A stretch of 62,211 nt of DNA. It comes from Nitrospirota bacterium. Lineage in GTDB: Bacteria > Nitrospirota > Nitrospiria > Nitrospirales > Nitrospiraceae. The stretch is from assembly GCA_016219645.1 (NCBI GenBank), contig JACRLR010000056.1, positions 1 to 62,211 of the forward strand, in the 5' to 3' direction. Within the stretch, counting starts at the first letter, position 1. The number at the start of each line of letters is the position of its first letter. Both the position numbers and the translations under genes were made by a program. A model generated the notes under the pieces. The model had not been told where the DNA came from. It worked only from the letters and a program-made list of their open reading frames with translations, and did not search any database. Shown piece by piece: positions 29,787-39,007 of this stretch.

Positions 29787-30899
29787 TCATTGCGCCTGCG
29801 ACAGGCACTCCTCATAGAGCTCCTGATAGTGATTAAGCATCTGTGCAGTGGTAAATACGTCAGCTACCCGCTCTCTTCCTCTTTCACCGAATAATTTCGA
29901 TCTATCTCGCTTATTGATCATCTCAAGAATGTGGCCGGTCAATTCAGAAACAGCTTTCGGTGTCACAAGCAAACCCGTCAGTCCATCCTGGACAATCTCT
30001 GGATTTCCACCGACACGCGACGCGATGACTGGCACAGCGGCCGACATCGCCTCTAACAAGGCCACGGACAATCCCTCCGACAAGGAAGGGAGGACAAACA
30101 GATCCAGGGCGGCTAATACGTTTGGAACATCGTTCCGAAGCCCGAGAAAGGACACGGCATGTTCAATACCCAATTCCACCGCCTGTCGCTTCAGGCAAAT
30201 ATCCAAGTCCCCTTGGCCGACGACCAAAAGCTTTATTTTTGGGTGGACTTTGAGAACCGACTGAACCGCTTGCAATAGATACGTGTGCCCCTTGACCGGG
30301 TATAGACTTCCCACAATACCGAGCGCAAATTCTGACGGATCAATACCTAGATCAGACCGAACTCGCGCAACCTGCTCGGAAGACATGCGCTGGGGCATGT
30401 CAACACCGTTATATATCCGAGCGATTCGATCTTCGCGAACTCCCACCTGGCTTGAAAGAAATCGCCGGAGATCCTCGGAGACGGCTACCATCCTGGCAGC
30501 TTTGCTCACCCACCGATATGCGACTCGACGTTTCACATGCTCCGGGTAATAATTTTTTCCATGGACAGTCCCTACAAGCGGGACACCACAGAGTTTCGCC
30601 ACGATTGTTCCAAACACATTGGCCCGAAACTCATGGGCGTGAATGAGAGCCACTTGCTGCTGCCGGACTAGCGTGCAACAGCGTCTGATCCAAGCAAGAT
30701 CCCATTGACTCCGCATAGGAAGAACAGCGGTAGGAAGCCCGAGCTTTTCACACCGATCTTTCAGCCACCCTGGAGCAAACAGCCCAACCATCGAACCGAA
30801 CCTGTTACGATCCAAGCCCGACGCTATGCTGCTCACCAGCATTTCTGCTCCACCAGGTCCACTGGTGCTCGACAGGTGCAAAATAAGGTTAGCCGACAT
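29787..30899 (-). CDS. Glycosyltransferase, GT4 family
   Basis: 370 residues from ATG 30899 (MSANLILHLSSTSG); a TTG start at 30917 is also possible. GPGGAEMLVSSIASGL, ALIHAHEFRANVFGT, LGIVGSLYPVKGHTYLLQAV and SLSEGLSVALLEAMSAAVPV are standard GT4 features. It closely resembles the 27553 protein, suggesting two related transferases in one assembly line. It follows the O-antigen ligase gene by 30 bases. Confidence 0.92.
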   Translation of the reverse strand: MSANLILHLSSTSGPGGAEMLVSSIASGLDRNRFGSMVGLFAPGWLKDRCEKLGLPTAVLPMRSQWDLAWIRRCCTLVRQQQVALIHAHEFRANVFGTIVAKLCGVPLVGTVHGKNYYPEHVKRRVAYRWVSKAARMVAVSEDLRRFLSSQVGVREDRIARIYNGVDMPQRMSSEQVARVRSDLGIDPSEFALGIVGSLYPVKGHTYLLQAVQSVLKVHPKIKLLVVGQGDLDICLKRQAVELGIEHAVSFLGLRNDVPNVLAALDLFVLPSLSEGLSVALLEAMSAAVPVIASRVGGNPEIVQDGLTGLLVTPKAVSELTGHILEMINKRDRSKLFGERGRERVADVFTTAQMLNHYQELYEECLSQAQ

Positions 30900-30929
30900 A
30901 CAACAGGCCGATTTCAACTGAGTCCAACT

Positions 30930-32333
30930 TTATAGCTCCGACTTCACCGGACGCTCCACGGCTGTTCCGCGCAGTCCGCGGCGGAATGTGAGCCCCGCAG
31001 TACCACCCATCCCTTCAACCATTTTTCTGGCTATAGTCGACGATACGAGGGCCAGCATCATGATCGACCACATCCAGTAATTGATGAACAATTGCGGGTA
31101 GACAGCCGAAGTCACCATGAAGCCAACCATGGCGGCTTCTAGACCTAGGGCAAGATTGCCCGGGTCAATAAACCCTCCTGCTTGATTCATCCAGGCCTTT
31201 TGTACAACGTCCGAGCGGAGGTACCTCACGCATTTGAAAAAGTAGACGAAGACGGAGACGAGCGCAAAAAGCCCCACCAGCCCCTGCTCGACCAACACCT
31301 GCACATAGTCGTTGTGCAGCGCCATCATGTACATCTTGTCAGGGGTATCGAATGTACTCCCCATGTTTGTCACACCTCGCTCCGTAAAGTACTCGGTCGC
31401 GGTAGGGCCAAAATTCCCGGGTCCTACACCGAGGATAGGATTAGTCAGAAACAATTCCCATGCAGCTTGCCACATCACCCAGCGCTGCAGACCTGTGCCT
31501 CCACTGGCCCCTTCTTCTGTGATCGTCGCCATTTCATCCCAGAACTCCCCGTTCGGGAATGCGACCATGATCACGACCAGCCCGGTTACGGCGAGCAACG
31601 CGCCGTAACCTAGAAACGCCAACTTCCGTGGCGTACGGATTGCGAGCATGGCAAGCACCACACACAGCCCGATGACGGCCCCGCGGGCGAAAGATAGGAT
31701 GGTTCCCGCTATGCCTATGAGGCACATGAGGAAACCCAAGTAGCGATACTTCGTGATGGTGGTGCCCATCGCCACATAGTAGGCAAAACCGAGCCCGATC
31801 GTCATGAATGGACCAAACGAGTCGTCGTTCGAGAGATTCTGGTGCCATGGCACTCCTGCCGTGGGAAGCCCCTGAATACCGAACCAGAGGAACTGAAACA
31901 GGAAGAGTTTCAACAGCAGAATCACCTGTTGCGGTGTTTCCAGGACAGATACGGTTACTGCAGTGAGGAGAGAATATTGCAATACCTTTCCAAAACCATT
32001 CATCAAGAAACCACGATTCAAGACGAACGGCATCCAGATAAGAAAAATCCCGATCATCACCAAATAAGGCCAGAACAAGGCTTCCCGCCGAAAGCGGGTC
32101 CACAACAATGCACACACCGGAACAAACAGCGCGGCGTAGAGCTTCACGAGGATCGTGCCCCCTCCTAGGGCCTCCAAGAGCCAATCAGGCTCGTACCATA
32201 CGAAGAACCACATGACATAGATGAACATGATTCGGGCAGACGTCCGCTCGACGGGCGCAATCTCGGCATGAGAGGCGAGGCTGCCCACCCCTTCAGATCG
32301 TTCCATTTGGAGTCTTGTCAATATCGGTCGCAT
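30930..32333 (-). CDS. O-antigen ligase / Wzy-type polymerase family membrane protein
   Basis: 467 residues from ATG 32333. About ten to twelve hydrophobic helices. The large periplasmic loop follows AFPNGEFWDEM and carries WELFLTNPILGVGPGNFG and ALHNDYVQVLVEQGLVG, signature segments of the Wzy_C/WaaL family. It either polymerises repeat units or transfers the finished glycan to an acceptor. Only one such protein is present in the window, so it is the best candidate polymerase for this cluster, together with the flippase at 44691. Confidence 0.85.
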   Translation of the reverse strand: MRPILTRLQMERSEGVGSLASHAEIAPVERTSARIMFIYVMWFFVWYEPDWLLEALGGGTILVKLYAALFVPVCALLWTRFRREALFWPYLVMIGIFLIWMPFVLNRGFLMNGFGKVLQYSLLTAVTVSVLETPQQVILLLKLFLFQFLWFGIQGLPTAGVPWHQNLSNDDSFGPFMTIGLGFAYYVAMGTTITKYRYLGFLMCLIGIAGTILSFARGAVIGLCVVLAMLAIRTPRKLAFLGYGALLAVTGLVVIMVAFPNGEFWDEMATITEEGASGGTGLQRWVMWQAAWELFLTNPILGVGPGNFGPTATEYFTERGVTNMGSTFDTPDKMYMMALHNDYVQVLVEQGLVGLFALVSVFVYFFKCVRYLRSDVVQKAWMNQAGGFIDPGNLALGLEAAMVGFMVTSAVYPQLFINYWMWSIMMLALVSSTIARKMVEGMGGTAGLTFRRGLRGTAVERPVKSEL

Positions 32334-32359
32334 GGCCAAGACAGTTCCCGAGCTTTTAC

Positions 32360-33616
32360 CTAGGCTTTTGAAGCGGGCTTGATCAGAAGAGGAAGGATGC
32401 GTTCACCGATTCTCTCTGCGAGCAACTTGTTTCCCATCGGCGTAAGGTGGCAATAGTCCGTGTAGGCATCCCCGTCAAACCCCCCGAAGATATCTGTCAT
32501 GTCGAGAAACACTGAACCGGTTCGGGTCGTACTCTTGTGAAGGTAATCGACTACCAACGGCCGTGCTCGATTCTTGAATTCCACAAAATTCTCCTGCCAC
32601 TGCTGGTCCAACTCCGCATAGATCTGTTGCTCCAACGGCGACAACACTTTGTTTTGCTTAAACGCGAGCTCGGGCTGCAACACAAACACCGGCACGACTT
32701 CTTCATGCCGCAGAATCAGAGAATTCCGTTCGACCATTTTCACAAAATTGCCCTTTGCATTGATCTCAAGATTCTGGAGGGCATCTTCCACATCGACGCG
32801 CGCACGTTTTCCTCCGATCGACTTGATGGTCACCCAAATCGGGCGCAGCGTCTTGCTTGCCACATGGATGAAGTGGCTCTTCCTGAACAACCACCAACCC
32901 GTGTACCCGGCCCAGGCTTCAATCGTCGGAGGTCCCAGATAAAGATGCGCCCGCTCCTGATATCCATAGTCACGAAACTGGTCAAATCCCTTCACGTACT
33001 GAAAGTAGTCGTTAAATCCGTCGATAAAGACCACCATGTCAGGGTGAAATTTCAGAACGGTCTGGTTCAGGTAGATCAAATGGTGATGACTATACTGGCT
33101 GGTAATCGCAGCGTTGATCACTTCGACCTTCTTATTTCCTGCCTTGCCACGGAGATATTCTTCCAAGTATGCGTCGATCGTTTCGTTGTTCCGGATTACG
33201 GAGTACTTGTCCTGGCCGAATTTTGACATTGACTGGAGGCCGTACGCGGTCGAGCCGCCCATAATGAAGATTCGATAGGTGTTCGCATCCTTTTCGCGCG
33301 GGGTATCGGAATCTTCTCGGAACCCCTGGGCATTGTGATGGATCCCTTTTGTATTATGGTAATTCGGCGTCGGTTGAATATTTTTGTACTCGTCAAACTC
33401 GTAAGTCATGAGGTGTTCGCCGTCGTATCCCTCGACCACCCGGAGATATGAATACGACGCGACCTCGAGCGTAGAAATCCCGAGCAGAACCATGAGACCG
33501 TACGCCACGAGCCTGGTCAGCTTTCGCGTAGCAGCCATGGGACGATCCTTCATGCCCTGTTTGCCCGATGAGCCGGCCTCAGCCATCGCCCATGATTCTT
33601 TGGTAAACATATTCAT
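32360..33616 (-). CDS. Membrane-anchored SGNH-like hydrolase
   Basis: About 418 residues from ATG 33616, whose ATGA overlaps the previous stop; AGGGGAG is just upstream. One membrane helix (LVAYGLMVLLGISTLEVASYSYL). The Ser block is FIMGGSTAYGLQ (GGS instead of GDS, as in the alginate-acetylation-like SGNH branch), DGFNDYFQYVKG is block III, and YCHLTPMGNKLLA holds the C-terminal His. Probably a periplasmic O-acyl modifying enzyme. Closely coupled to the SGNH gene before it. Confidence 0.72.
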   Translation of the reverse strand: MNMFTKESWAMAEAGSSGKQGMKDRPMAATRKLTRLVAYGLMVLLGISTLEVASYSYLRVVEGYDGEHLMTYEFDEYKNIQPTPNYHNTKGIHHNAQGFREDSDTPREKDANTYRIFIMGGSTAYGLQSMSKFGQDKYSVIRNNETIDAYLEEYLRGKAGNKKVEVINAAITSQYSHHHLIYLNQTVLKFHPDMVVFIDGFNDYFQYVKGFDQFRDYGYQERAHLYLGPPTIEAWAGYTGWWLFRKSHFIHVASKTLRPIWVTIKSIGGKRARVDVEDALQNLEINAKGNFVKMVERNSLILRHEEVVPVFVLQPELAFKQNKVLSPLEQQIYAELDQQWQENFVEFKNRARPLVVDYLHKSTTRTGSVFLDMTDIFGGFDGDAYTDYCHLTPMGNKLLAERIGERILPLLIKPASKA

Positions 33617-34722
33617 GAACTCCCCTGGTGCTCCTTCAGCATCGGCACGAGAACACGAGAAAGCTCCTCCGCTACAATGCGGTGTGCCCGCGGGTTGGGA
33701 TGACCATCCCACTCGATAAACAACGACCCAAATCCCTCAAACTCACGCTTGAGCACCGGCTGCAGGTCGATAAACGGAATGTCGAGCTTTTCAGCGATAT
33801 GCTTGAGTCTCGCTGGGTATTGAGCCTGCGGATGTTCGTGCAATAGTTGCTCTGCCATGGGAAACCCCATGATGACGAAACGAAAGTCGTGTCTTCGCTG
33901 CAACTCCATCATTTCCTTGAGGGAGGATTCCACCTCCTGCCAGCCCTGTTCGACAAACTCATCCGGCAGACCTTCCAACAAGGCCCGTTGGTGACGATAC
34001 TCTGGGGATGGTTGAATAGAATTGAGGAGCTTGCCGATCCGATCCTTCAAGAACAAGAGAAGGCGGCTTCCCTTGAGGATGTGGACGACTTCGTCGGGGA
34101 AGACCCCTCCGAATCCTTTCCGCTTGAGCGTCCCGTCACCGGATAGTGCTGTCTTGACAACCTCCGGTCTCGGAACAATGTCATTTCCGTAGAACCCCAA
34201 CACTACAATGCGCGGCTCAAACTGGGCCCCTTTCGTCTTGAAAAACGTAATCTCCTGCCACGTATCGTACGAAGGTACTCCAGTATTGATTACTTCAAAA
34301 CTGTGCCCTCCACTCTCCTGTAAGATTGCCTCAAGCCGCTTCGGATAGGTGTCCTCAACTCCAACGCCGTCTCCAAAGGTCAATGAATCTCCGAGGCAGA
34401 GTATCCGGACCGTCCCGGGGGAAGGGCTCAGTGGATATTCACGATCTCGAAACCCGTGCGAGTTCGTGCTGACAGGAAACGAGTGGGTAAAGGCATGCTG
34501 CCCCGGCGCAAGGACATGCCCAAGCAGCGGATCATGATTGTAGAGTTCTTGGGGATCGCGCCATGTGATTGGAGGCGGAAGGAAGAGCATAGATGCCGCT
34601 TCCGCGAAAAGGGCGACAGCAAGGAGACTGCCGACCGCCAGCGAAACGTTACCGAGAAGCATCCTGCGCTTCCGCAGCATGACTGTACCACTGGACGATA
34701 AGGATACCGTTCGGATCTGCAC
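33613..34722 (-). CDS. Membrane-anchored SGNH/GDSL hydrolase
   Basis: 369 residues from GTG 34722 (AGTAGG upstream), or 355 from ATG 34680. N-terminal helix (LLGNVSLAVGSLLAVALFAE). TNSHGFRDREYPLS precedes the Ser block ILCLGDSLTFGDGVG; NTGVPSYDTWQEI and YGNDIVP are blocks II and III; WDGHPNPRAHRIVAE gives Asp and His. All four catalytic blocks are intact. It pairs with the following SGNH gene through an ATGA overlap, suggesting the two act together. Confidence 0.8.
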   Translation of the reverse strand: MQIRTVSLSSSGTVMLRKRRMLLGNVSLAVGSLLAVALFAEAASMLFLPPPITWRDPQELYNHDPLLGHVLAPGQHAFTHSFPVSTNSHGFRDREYPLSPSPGTVRILCLGDSLTFGDGVGVEDTYPKRLEAILQESGGHSFEVINTGVPSYDTWQEITFFKTKGAQFEPRIVVLGFYGNDIVPRPEVVKTALSGDGTLKRKGFGGVFPDEVVHILKGSRLLLFLKDRIGKLLNSIQPSPEYRHQRALLEGLPDEFVEQGWQEVESSLKEMMELQRRHDFRFVIMGFPMAEQLLHEHPQAQYPARLKHIAEKLDIPFIDLQPVLKREFEGFGSLFIEWDGHPNPRAHRIVAEELSRVLVPMLKEHQGSS

Positions 34723-34908
34723 TGTTTTAACCTACTCTTTCCATGAACGATTGGAGTACTAGAATACACGAATGAATCATGTTTCAAAGTTTTTCCTCAT
34801 TCATGTCGTCGCCAACAATTATCCATCGACACTTCAGCGCAACAGCTGTATCACCAGGCCAATTGCCTCGAATTCTGCCCGAAGGAAACTGCTACAAGCA
34901 GGGGGCCT

Positions 34909-36741
34909 TCAAGATTGAATCCGCAAGAACGCATTCTCGCCTGCTTCAGCTAGATGCGGTGAGGACTGCACGTACTGAAGAAGTCCGTCACAGGCCTTCA
35001 CGATCAAGGCGTAGCATTCTTCAAACTCTTCAGATGACCCCCCATAGGGATCACGAATATCGGTAAGAGGGTCTGGCGCAAAGTGCCCAAGAAGAAAGGT
35101 CTTCTTTCGCGCTTCAGGGAACTGCCGGAACAACATCGTGTTATGGACAAGTTCCATGGCCAGAATGATGTCGGCCTTGTCGACGAGCTCCTTCGAGAGA
35201 ACCGTCGTACGATGATGGCGTAAATCGACGCCGTGTTTGACCGACGTGGTGATGGCCAACGGATAGGCTGGTTTGCCTGCTGTGGTATCCAGGCCAGCCG
35301 ACATGATTTCAAGGAGTCCACGACCTGACTTTGAACGTGCCATGAGATATCCAGCGGCAAACGGGCTTCGACAGATGTTTCCCTTGCAGAGCACAAGAAC
35401 GGCGGCGCCTCCCCCCGACGGTATCCGCTTGATTCTCCTCCGATGGAGACCGAGCTTAAGTCCGACCATCCACGCCGTTCTCGCCATCGCATAACCAGCC
35501 GCAGAGAGTCGCCGGGCTAGCGCGGGCCCGATTCGATCGAACAGCGGCTGAAGATACATCCGCATTTCATGAAGTCCGGGTCTGAGATCAGTAAATCGAA
35601 ACACTTCACCTTGTGTTTGCTCATCGAACACGTTGAGAAAGTTTGTGATGGTGGCCAATCGGGACGGACTCCCAGGAGGCAGACTGAGTTCTTTCTCAGA
35701 TTTCCGCAGACGAAGCAGCAGATGGTCCACATCGCCGAGCCACCAGCGAGATTTGACCCCGATTCGATAGGGATGCGACTCGGGCACTGAACCGGTCGTA
35801 GCTAGCTGATAGAGTAGCCAGGGAAAATCGACGCCTGCGTCAATGGCCAATTGCAGCGATCCCCAAAATCGCCCATTCACCTCCATCAAATACGGAATTC
35901 CCGATTGACGATCGACTTTGAACTCCATCATTGCAACGCCATGCCATTCAACCGATCGGGCGATGGTCTCCGCGTACGTTGTCATTGGTTCCGGCAAGGC
36001 AATGCTCTCGCGCAGCACGCTCACCCCGCCTGACGGAGGTTTTTCGCGGATACGCCGATGAGCAAACATCGCGCGCGGATTGCCCTTTTCAAATATGCCG
36101 AAGACCCCCTCCCCCTGACCGACAATCCGCGACTGCACCAGCGAAGGCTCGCGCAATTCCTCATGCTCCGCATAAAGCCGGCGTAATTCATCGGCATCGC
36201 GAGCATATTGGACCGAGGTCTTTCTTAGCGAACCATGGACCCGGATCAGCGACCGCCCCGGCTTCACGACCACCGGCCAACGATCGAGACCGGGGATAAT
36301 GGCATCTACATCACCGTCTGTCACAAAGTGCGTCTCTGGAATCGGAATGCCCTCTTTCTGTGCCCATTGCATCAGCCGATATTTATTCGAAAGACTGTGA
36401 TACCGCTCTAGGGAAGGGATCGGGAGGATGAATGTGGTACAGCCTCGCAGTTGCGCTTCGCCCAGCAGTTCAACGGCCAGATCGGTCACGGGGAAGACGA
36501 CGGAGGCATCGTGCATGCGGGCCTGTTCAATCAGACAGCCCACATACTCATCAGGTGCCTGCCAGGGAGAGGGATAGACAAAAGAGCCCCGACAGTAGCG
36601 CGATGTTCCTGCAAGCGACCGGGACGTCTCGGCTCCGACATACACAGGGATTCCCCGACGCCCAAGCGACCGAGTCACGGCAAGTGCCGCCCGTTCGTTA
36701 CCGTCAGTCACAAGCACTCCACGCTGCGCAGGTATAAGCAT
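34909..36741 (-). CDS. ATP-grasp ligase fused to low-molecular-weight protein tyrosine phosphatase
   Basis: 610 residues from ATG 36741, whose A is shared with the TGA of the previous gene. Residues 1-400 are a CarB-like ATP-grasp protein: pre-ATP domain GVLVTDGNERAALAVTRSLG, lysine in WPVVVKPGRS (154-163), and metal ligands in PYLMEVNGRFWGS (283-295). Residues 445-600 are an LMW-PTP: P-loop CKGNICRSP (452-460, Cys452, Arg458) and the acid DPYGGSSEEFEECY (Asp564). Both halves look catalytically complete. LMW-PTPs in capsule clusters normally dephosphorylate Wzc-type tyrosine kinases, but no such kinase is in the window. Confidence 0.88.
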   Translation of the reverse strand: MLIPAQRGVLVTDGNERAALAVTRSLGRRGIPVYVGAETSRSLAGTSRYCRGSFVYPSPWQAPDEYVGCLIEQARMHDASVVFPVTDLAVELLGEAQLRGCTTFILPIPSLERYHSLSNKYRLMQWAQKEGIPIPETHFVTDGDVDAIIPGLDRWPVVVKPGRSLIRVHGSLRKTSVQYARDADELRRLYAEHEELREPSLVQSRIVGQGEGVFGIFEKGNPRAMFAHRRIREKPPSGGVSVLRESIALPEPMTTYAETIARSVEWHGVAMMEFKVDRQSGIPYLMEVNGRFWGSLQLAIDAGVDFPWLLYQLATTGSVPESHPYRIGVKSRWWLGDVDHLLLRLRKSEKELSLPPGSPSRLATITNFLNVFDEQTQGEVFRFTDLRPGLHEMRMYLQPLFDRIGPALARRLSAAGYAMARTAWMVGLKLGLHRRRIKRIPSGGGAAVLVLCKGNICRSPFAAGYLMARSKSGRGLLEIMSAGLDTTAGKPAYPLAITTSVKHGVDLRHHRTTVLSKELVDKADIILAMELVHNTMLFRQFPEARKKTFLLGHFAPDPLTDIRDPYGGSSEEFEECYALIVKACDGLLQYVQSSPHLAEAGENAFLRIQS

Positions 36742-37808
36742 CAGCGTACCCCCGGTGAGCGCACGGTTGCCTTTATGCTGTTGGGCAAATCGTTGAACCC
36801 TGCCAGATGAAACGCCAAGAGCGACTCGTTGCACGTGACGGCCTGATGCATATTGATGCGCTTCAACCCGAACCACAATGCAGGCTGCGCACTTTCATAT
36901 CCAAACTCTGTCGTAGTCGCCGCCCGATACCCGGCAGCCTGCACGCTCTCCGCCACAAGAGGCGACCAGTCTCCATTGGGATAGCAGAAGACGGGAATGG
37001 GCTGAAGCTTCTGCTGCTGGAGCATCGCCAAGGACTCCTCGGCTTCCTCCGTCAAGTCAGCCTGTGACAAGGAAGTCAGGATGCGATGACTGACAGAGTG
37101 TGAACCAAACTCCACTCCGGCGGAACACATTTCACGGGTTTCGTCCCAATTCATCAGCATGCGCCGAGTCGGGAAACAGATCTGGAGATCTTCCGTCCAC
37201 TGGTCGAGACAGATATCGATCTGATCCTGAGATTGCTTCTTGCAACATTCAATAACGGTATCAGTATCTCCTTGCTCCAGGGCGGCGGCGGCCGGGGCAA
37301 GCCAGGGAAACTCACGCTGGAGTCGGCGGGCGCGGACCTGCCTGACCGACACATCCTCCTGAACATGATTCCGCATCACCACCCCCAACCGGTCCGGCCA
37401 AAACCATCGGTCGGTGCCGATGTAGGACGTCGGCAGGAAGACCGTTGCCGGGGCGCGATGCCGTTTGAGGATAGGCCAGGCATGCTGATATGTATCCAAC
37501 CACCCATCATCAAAGGTGATCACGCAGTAGCGGGCTCCCGCATCCCACCGGCGAGTCTCCCACAAGCTCAGCAATTCAGAAAACGTGAGAAGCTGGAACT
37601 GTGCGGTCAGGAAGCCGAGATGCCGCTCGAACACATCCGGTGATACATACATACCGGCCTGCACACAATGCTTGTCCACATCTACGAGCGGGAGAACCCG
37701 ATGGTACGTGAGGATGGTGACTTTCCCCCGTAACCCGTCAAGGCAGCCGGGGGTGCGCCAATACACCTCTGCGGCGCCTCGGCGGGCCCAGGCTTTGATC
37801 CGGCTCAT
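36741..37808 (-). CDS. Polysaccharide deacetylase (NodB family)
   Basis: 355 residues from ATG 37808 (MSRIKAWARRG), which overlaps the GT2 stop as ATGA. The frame is open further upstream without support. VTILTYHRVLP begins the domain, YCVITFDDGWLDTY is motif 1 (catalytic Asp and metal Asp), FGSHSVSHRILTS is motif 2 (metal His pair), and FCYPNGDWSP is motif 3. It removes N- or O-acetyl groups from a sugar. There is no export signal, so it probably acts on the inner face of the membrane. Confidence 0.9.
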   Translation of the reverse strand: MSRIKAWARRGAAEVYWRTPGCLDGLRGKVTILTYHRVLPLVDVDKHCVQAGMYVSPDVFERHLGFLTAQFQLLTFSELLSLWETRRWDAGARYCVITFDDGWLDTYQHAWPILKRHRAPATVFLPTSYIGTDRWFWPDRLGVVMRNHVQEDVSVRQVRARRLQREFPWLAPAAAALEQGDTDTVIECCKKQSQDQIDICLDQWTEDLQICFPTRRMLMNWDETREMCSAGVEFGSHSVSHRILTSLSQADLTEEAEESLAMLQQQKLQPIPVFCYPNGDWSPLVAESVQAAGYRAATTTEFGYESAQPALWFGLKRINMHQAVTCNESLLAFHLAGFNDLPNSIKATVRSPGVR

Positions 37809-38944
37809 CGCCGTGAAGGTTCCCATGCCACCAACCGCTCCCCTGCGCAATATCGCCACCAGGCCTGAAGAATTGACGCATTGACCAAAAGGAAAAAAGT
37901 CGACAACTTCACCATCGAGAGCTTGGCGAGGGGTTTATGAACTATTCCTGCAAAGGCAATCATGTAAAAGCATAGCTGTGCCGCTAGAAACAGGCCATAG
38001 TGGATGGAGTCCGATGCCAGCCAAGTATTAGCCACAAGTGCGCTGATCATGGCAAAGGGTACCAGCCACCGACAGAGTTTATGGCTGAACAACTGCCAGG
38101 CGAAAATCGGATACTGGAAGGGATTTACCAAACTAAGGCTCTGCATAAACACGGAAATTCCCCTCAACACGGTGCGGACTTTCCGGTCGAATTCTTTTCT
38201 CTCATCTCGAATGTTCCTGTAGTAGCCGACACTGTCAGGGTCTGCGACACCCCGAAGACCCGAACGCATGCTATTCAGGACAGTATTGAAGTCACTCTGG
38301 AGATCCTCCGACCACTGGGCCTTACAGACACTGCTCCGCGCGGCAAAGAATGATCCACTCAGACCGACAAGCGAATTGACGCGTGTCTCAAGCGACCTGA
38401 GACACATCTCATATCGGACATACGCCCCTTCTCCACTGATCTTTCCATCCGTCTCGACAAAGCGATCTTCACTGCTGACACATCCCACGGTAGGATCGTA
38501 AAAGTTCCGAACAATGTTCTGAATGGCATTGCCCGGAAGGATAGTCGCGACATCAGAAAAGACGAGGATTTCTCCCTTCGCCGACTGCACTGCGAGCTTC
38601 TGTGCAGCTTCTTTGCCCCTGCGCTCGGCAGCCCGCACCAGCATTACCCCTCTCGACTCATACGATTTCACCAACTCATCAGTCCTATCTGAAGAGCAAT
38701 CGGAGGCAACAATGATTTCCAGAAGAGCGTCGGGATATGACAGCTTGAGCGTGTTTTCAAGTTTTTCCGTGATCCGATTCTCTTCGTTATAGGCTGTGAT
38801 CACAAACGTCACGGACGGCGTAATGTCGGCCCTCATCACTTCACGGTCCCTAAACAAGGACATCACGCCGAGCAGGAGCGGGTATCCGAAATAGGCATAG
38901 CCCATCAACCCCAGCGACAACCAAAAAATAATTTCATTGCCCAT
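37805..38944 (-). CDS. Glycosyltransferase, GT2 family, with C-terminal membrane helices
   Basis: 379 residues. An N-terminal helix (FWLSLGLMGYAYFGYPLLL), then the GT-A domain: VTFVITAYNEENRI, IIVASDCSSDRTDELV, GEILVFSDVATIL and EDRFVETDG. Three or four helices follow from about residue 280. It is of the processive/synthase-like shape used for polysaccharide backbones or lipid-linked intermediates. It is translationally coupled to the deacetylase downstream, as in intercellular-adhesin type gene pairs. Confidence 0.9.
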   Translation of the reverse strand: MGNEIIFWLSLGLMGYAYFGYPLLLGVMSLFRDREVMRADITPSVTFVITAYNEENRITEKLENTLKLSYPDALLEIIVASDCSSDRTDELVKSYESRGVMLVRAAERRGKEAAQKLAVQSAKGEILVFSDVATILPGNAIQNIVRNFYDPTVGCVSSEDRFVETDGKISGEGAYVRYEMCLRSLETRVNSLVGLSGSFFAARSSVCKAQWSEDLQSDFNTVLNSMRSGLRGVADPDSVGYYRNIRDERKEFDRKVRTVLRGISVFMQSLSLVNPFQYPIFAWQLFSHKLCRWLVPFAMISALVANTWLASDSIHYGLFLAAQLCFYMIAFAGIVHKPLAKLSMVKLSTFFLLVNASILQAWWRYCAGERLVAWEPSRR

Positions 38945-39007
38945 CGGTAACGCTCGCTTTTTTCGGGCGATTCCCCGCCTGCATTCGACCGCGGTAGGGT
39001 TCCCGCA

